Assembly (NCBI RefSeq): GCF_029338255.1
Contig: NZ_CP119787.1
Span: 1,922,001 to 1,986,000, forward strand
Direction of reading: 5' to 3'
From: Haloarcula halobia
Lineage (GTDB): Archaea > Halobacteriota > Halobacteria > Halobacteriales > Haloarculaceae
DNA length: 64,000 bases
The stretch's first letter is position 1. Each line of letters begins with the position of its first letter. The notes below the pieces were generated by a model, which saw nothing but the letters and a program-made list of their open reading frames with translations, had not been told where the DNA came from and made no database searches. A program made the position numbers and the translations under genes. Of the stretch, positions 61,203-64,000 are shown one piece after another.

Positions 61203-61934
61203 ATGTCAACTTCCCCCGCCCGCGAAAACCCCCACTGGTTCCTCGACTCGCTCAACGAGTACGTCGCGGAACCACTCGAGACGGCGACAGCGTCTCTGGA
61301 GCGCGAACGGCGGGAACTCACAGCGGAGTGTGACGCCCTCGAGTCGTTCCGTGACACGGTAGCGGACGTGCGTCCAGAAGTCATGACCGGACGCGGGCAG
61401 TTTCTGGTCGGGGCCAACGGGGGGTCGAGCGACGGAACGGACACCGTCCGGCGGGCCTACGAGGAGACGTTCTACGCGGTCGACCACCAGGACGAGGTCT
61501 ACGATGACACGCTGGTCGAGAGCATCGCGAGCGAGTTCGGCTGGGACTTCGCCGCCGTGTTGCGCCCGGGCAGCGACGTCCAGTTCTCCCGGACGCTCAA
61601 GGAGGCCCTGCTCGGCGGCGTCGAACGGGCCATCGACGAGCGCCAGTCGCTTCTCTCCTGCGTCGAGTCCGAAGAGGCCTCGGTCGAACGAGCGGCCGCC
61701 GACCTCGCCGACCTCCTCGAGCCGATCGATAGCAGCGTCCTGCCCGAGTGGTACCGGAGCACCTTCGAGAACGAACTGCGGGCCATCACCGACACCAGAC
61801 AGCAAACGCTCCACGACCGGACCAAGACGTTCGACAACCACGACTTCTGTTCGTACCTCTACGAGGAGCCCGAGTGGACCTACCCCGTCCTGACGAGCGT
61901 CGCCCGCCTGCGGGAATCGGTGTCGATCCAGTAG
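61203..61934 (+). CDS. DUF7260-like haloarchaeal protein
   Basis: 243 residues from ATG 61203, with a TATA box at leaderless spacing. Long helical, acidic protein: LDSLNEYVAEPLETATASLERERRELTAECDALESFRDTVADV, then VRRAYEETFYAVDHQDEVYDDTLVESIASEFGWDFAAVLRPG and CVESEEASVERAAADLADLLEPID. No membrane or metal motif. The pattern matches haloarchaeal DUF7260 hypothetical proteins by memory. Function unknown. Confidence 0.7.
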   Translation: MSTSPARENPHWFLDSLNEYVAEPLETATASLERERRELTAECDALESFRDTVADVRPEVMTGRGQFLVGANGGSSDGTDTVRRAYEETFYAVDHQDEVYDDTLVESIASEFGWDFAAVLRPGSDVQFSRTLKEALLGGVERAIDERQSLLSCVESEEASVERAAADLADLLEPIDSSVLPEWYRSTFENELRAITDTRQQTLHDRTKTFDNHDFCSYLYEEPEWTYPVLTSVARLRESVSIQ

Positions 61935-62826
61935 GTCCACACACTGGGGCATCCGTCGCGTTGCTGGCCCGGTGGGCGCGTCGATACTACGTGGTGGTCC
62001 GCTCGCCGCGTATCCTCCGAGTAATCGCTACTTATCGGCTTCGTCCGTTCACGCCGTCCCGAGCTCGCCGCGTAGCGACGCTCTACCAGGCACGTGGTAC
62101 TGCCGCCGGGGACGCCGAGCGTGCCATTTCACCTGGCGAAACCGGCGATAGGAAGACATTTACAATGTCAGATCGCACCGGGACCGGGTATGCCGGACAC
62201 GGGCGGAGCGTCGGCCGAAGCCTGCTGGCCCCGACGTCGGAACTGGCTACACTCGCGTGAGACGCCTCCCGCGTCGACGTGAGAGCGGCCCCGGCCGACT
62301 TCCTCATTTCGGCCGGCGTACGCGGGCACGAGGACCCCCGCTCTGTGTCGTCAGTCGCCTGCCGCTGTATCTCCGCACGGTCGGCGCAATCCGCTATTAC
62401 TCCCGGATAACTCGGTTATAACAATAGTACTGTACCGCCTGGTATCTCTCGGGGAGAGGAGTTATAGAGACTAGCTGGCCGACATCCCTTGCCATCCCAC
62501 CCGACCCCACCCACCCCCAGGCCACGCACCGGGACGATTGCCGGGCCGTTTTCGGCACTCGCACCCCGCATCTCTCCCCGAAAACTCTCATCCAGTGTGT
62601 CTCTCGAGCCAGGTCTCTCGGTGGCGACGCTGTAGCGTACGTGCTCCCACCAGACCCCTCCAGGGGCTCTGACTGCGTCGGGGGAGTGGGACACTCGTCG
62701 ACTGCGACGCACCGCCGCGATTACACTCCCACCATCCGGCGGTGAGGGGGAACGAAGGCCCGGGGATCGGAATTACCGACGTCTCAGAAAGGGACCACGG
62801 ACGGCACGGAGTCGTCCGGCCCCGGT
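61935..62826. other. 0.9-kb gene-free region
   Basis: Nothing convincing. Frames are short and arginine/serine-rich. An AT-rich patch occurs at 62395-62480. No repeat or RNA seen. Confidence 0.4.
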
Positions 62827-63385
62827 TCACTCGACGGTCACGCTCCTCGCGAGGTTTCGGGGCCTGTCTATCGCCCTGTCGAGCGTGTCGGCGACGCAGT
62901 ACGCGAACAGCTGGAGGTTCCCGAGGACGCCGGTCAGTTCCGGGGCGGTGTCCGGGACGGGCAGCCTTTCGTCGAACCCGCCGTCGACCAGGTGACCGAC
63001 CACGTCGGTGTCCGTCTCGCTCGCGAACCGGTGGCCACGCGCGACCAGTTCGGTCTGCAGGCCCTCGTGGTTCTCGATGATGCCGTTGTGGACCACCGCC
63101 ACCCGACCGCTACAGTCCGTGTGCGGGTGGGCGTTCGCATCGGTCGGCGGTCCGTGGATGCTCCATCGGGTGTGCCCGATGGCCCCACGTCCGATCGGGG
63201 AGTTCACCGCAGACGTCGTCGAGGAGGCCCGAGATCTGCCCGGCGTGCTTGCAGACGGCAGGCGAGTCCCCCAGGCCGACGGCGACTTCCGCGGAGTCGT
63301 AGCCCCGATACTCGAGGTTCTGCAGTCCACGCAGGACGCTCTCGAGGTCCGGGTCGGTGCCGTTGGCCGCGATAATACCACACAT
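62827..63385 (-). pseudogene. glmS remnant (glucosamine-6-phosphate synthase)
   Basis: The intact enzyme is about 600 residues; here about 180 codons remain. N-terminal glutaminase part starts [18 protein letters not shown] with the Cys1 nucleophile, then [12 protein letters not shown]; a one-base frameshift lies near 63200 between DVCGELP and [17 protein letters not shown], after which [13 protein letters not shown] and [12 protein letters not shown] are seen. The two SIS isomerase domains are deleted, and the frame jumps to the C-terminal end [29 protein letters not shown]. Dead by frameshift plus deletion. Confidence 0.85.
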
Positions 63386-63603
63386 CGCTACCTCCGGTGA
63401 GTCGTGCTGCCTGGCGGTCGGAGCGTGGTCGCGATGTCCGGGTGTGTTCACGTCTGAGGGCGACTCCGGCGTGCTGCGTCGTATCATAGCACTGGCTGCT
63501 GGTAGACACTGGTCTGGAGACGTCGCCGCTGCACCGTAATCGGAGTCTTGCTGGAGAGTATCCACAGTCTACTCCGAGCGCTGCTGCCGCCGAAAACGAA
63601 GCC
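63386..63603. other. Short spacer
   Basis: No gene seen. Contains the former promoter region of the glmS remnant. Confidence 0.3.
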
Positions 63604-64000
63604 TCAGACGTCGCGGTTCTCGGCCGCCCAGTGCAGCGCGGAGGTGGCGCCGGCGATGCCGACGACGAGTGCGAGCATCGCCATGACCGCCCAGCCGGGA
63701 ACCGGTGCGAGGACCGAAAGCGCCAGGACGAGGACCCCGACGACGGAGACGCCCGCGTAGTACTTGTACCAGCGCCGGGCGGGTCCCTCGTCGGCGTGAT
63801 CCAGGTACTTCTCGAAGTGGACGGCTTCGTCGGTGAGTTCGACGTGGCCGCGGTTCTGGTTGAACTCGACGACACCGATGTCGTCCATCTTCGGTAGGTG
63901 ACACTGGTAGAGGCCGACGTAGACCCGCTTGCGCTGGCTCGAACTGAGTTCGGCCGTCGTGATCCCGTTCTCGACGGCCGCGACGTGTTCGGCGAGGTCC
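63604..64000 (-). CDS. DUF7344-type winged helix with two membrane segments, partial
   Basis: The frame is open to the window edge, so the start is missing. The visible part begins DLAEHVAAVENGITTAELSSSQRKRVYVGLYQCHLPKMDDIGVV, the DUF7344 winged helix with the YQCHLPKMDDIG motif, then a linker HFEKYLDHADEGPARRW and two hydrophobic helices (VSVVGVLVLALSVLAPV and GWAVMAMLALVVGIAGAT). A membrane-bound regulator of this build is frequent in haloarchaea. Target unknown. Confidence 0.75.
   Translation of the reverse strand, partial: DLAEHVAAVENGITTAELSSSQRKRVYVGLYQCHLPKMDDIGVVEFNQNRGHVELTDEAVHFEKYLDHADEGPARRWYKYYAGVSVVGVLVLALSVLAPVPGWAVMAMLALVVGIAGATSALHWAAENRDV

Noticed and set aside
1-64000. CRISPR arrays, rRNA genes or complete tRNA genes
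   Set aside because: No regular repeat-spacer pattern, rRNA core sequence or cloverleaf was recognised by eye; small tRNAs with introns could still be missed and a tRNAscan run would settle it.

Overview
The window is chromosomal DNA from a halophilic archaeon (class Halobacteria). It is GC-rich with strongly GC-biased third codon positions. The proteins are very acidic, and promoters with TATA boxes often sit only about 25-30 bases upstream of start codons. Several families known mainly from haloarchaea occur: HalOD1 output domains, HTH_10 regulators, an amphi-Trp protein, UPF0058, RdfA, the archaea-specific SMC-related protein, DUF5805 and DUF7344-type winged helices. No rRNA, tRNA or CRISPR array was recognised. 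The genus cannot be fixed from the sequence alone; Haloarculaceae is a guess.

Layout. 0-23.6 kb is mostly an orderly core-metabolism block: a ferritin-like gene (cut by the window edge), 4-alpha-glucanotransferase, an acyl-CoA synthetase/hydrolase pair, PEP carboxylase, a universal stress protein, a tnpB-only insertion sequence, a LOV-like hybrid histidine kinase, the anaerobic glycerol-3-phosphate dehydrogenase operon glpABC, a divergent Orc1/Cdc6-like gene, a ROK sugar kinase, pyruvate kinase, KDG kinase, a metal-ATPase remnant and a class V aminotransferase. 23.7-50 kb is an accessory, decaying region. It holds a P450 with a divergent HTH_10 regulator, a broken IS630 element nested in the end of an older tnpB-type element, an ApbE/di-haem membrane protein operon, a 715-bp transposon-like element that carries a membrane-protein gene instead of a transposase, a frameshifted CBS gene, an internally deleted FAD oxidase, an SLC13/RCK permease, two TrmB regulators each next to a HalOD1 gene, a tyrosine recombinase, a truncated IS4-family transposase, a cytosolic chemotaxis transducer with CheW, a DICT-domain protein and a GIDE-like membrane protein. 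50-64 kb holds an Lrp regulator, the DabB/DabA inorganic-carbon pump, an iron-regulated ABC transporter operon broken by a deletion, RdfA with an SMC-like ATPase, a DUF7260-type gene, a glmS remnant and a membrane winged-helix protein cut by the window end.

How the genes fit together. Glycerol (glpABC), hexose (ROK kinase, kdgK, pyk) and glucan (malQ) enter the semi-phosphorylative Entner-Doudoroff/lower glycolytic route. PEP carboxylase makes oxaloacetate from bicarbonate, and the DabAB pump could supply that bicarbonate. The clearest signs of transfer and decay are in 26-45 kb. Broken or remnant genes throughout include tnpB, the IS630 transposase, a CBS gene, an FAD oxidase, a P-type ATPase, an IS4 transposase, a siderophore ABC operon and glmS. 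Several breaks lie at homopolymers, so assembly error should be excluded before calling all of them biological.
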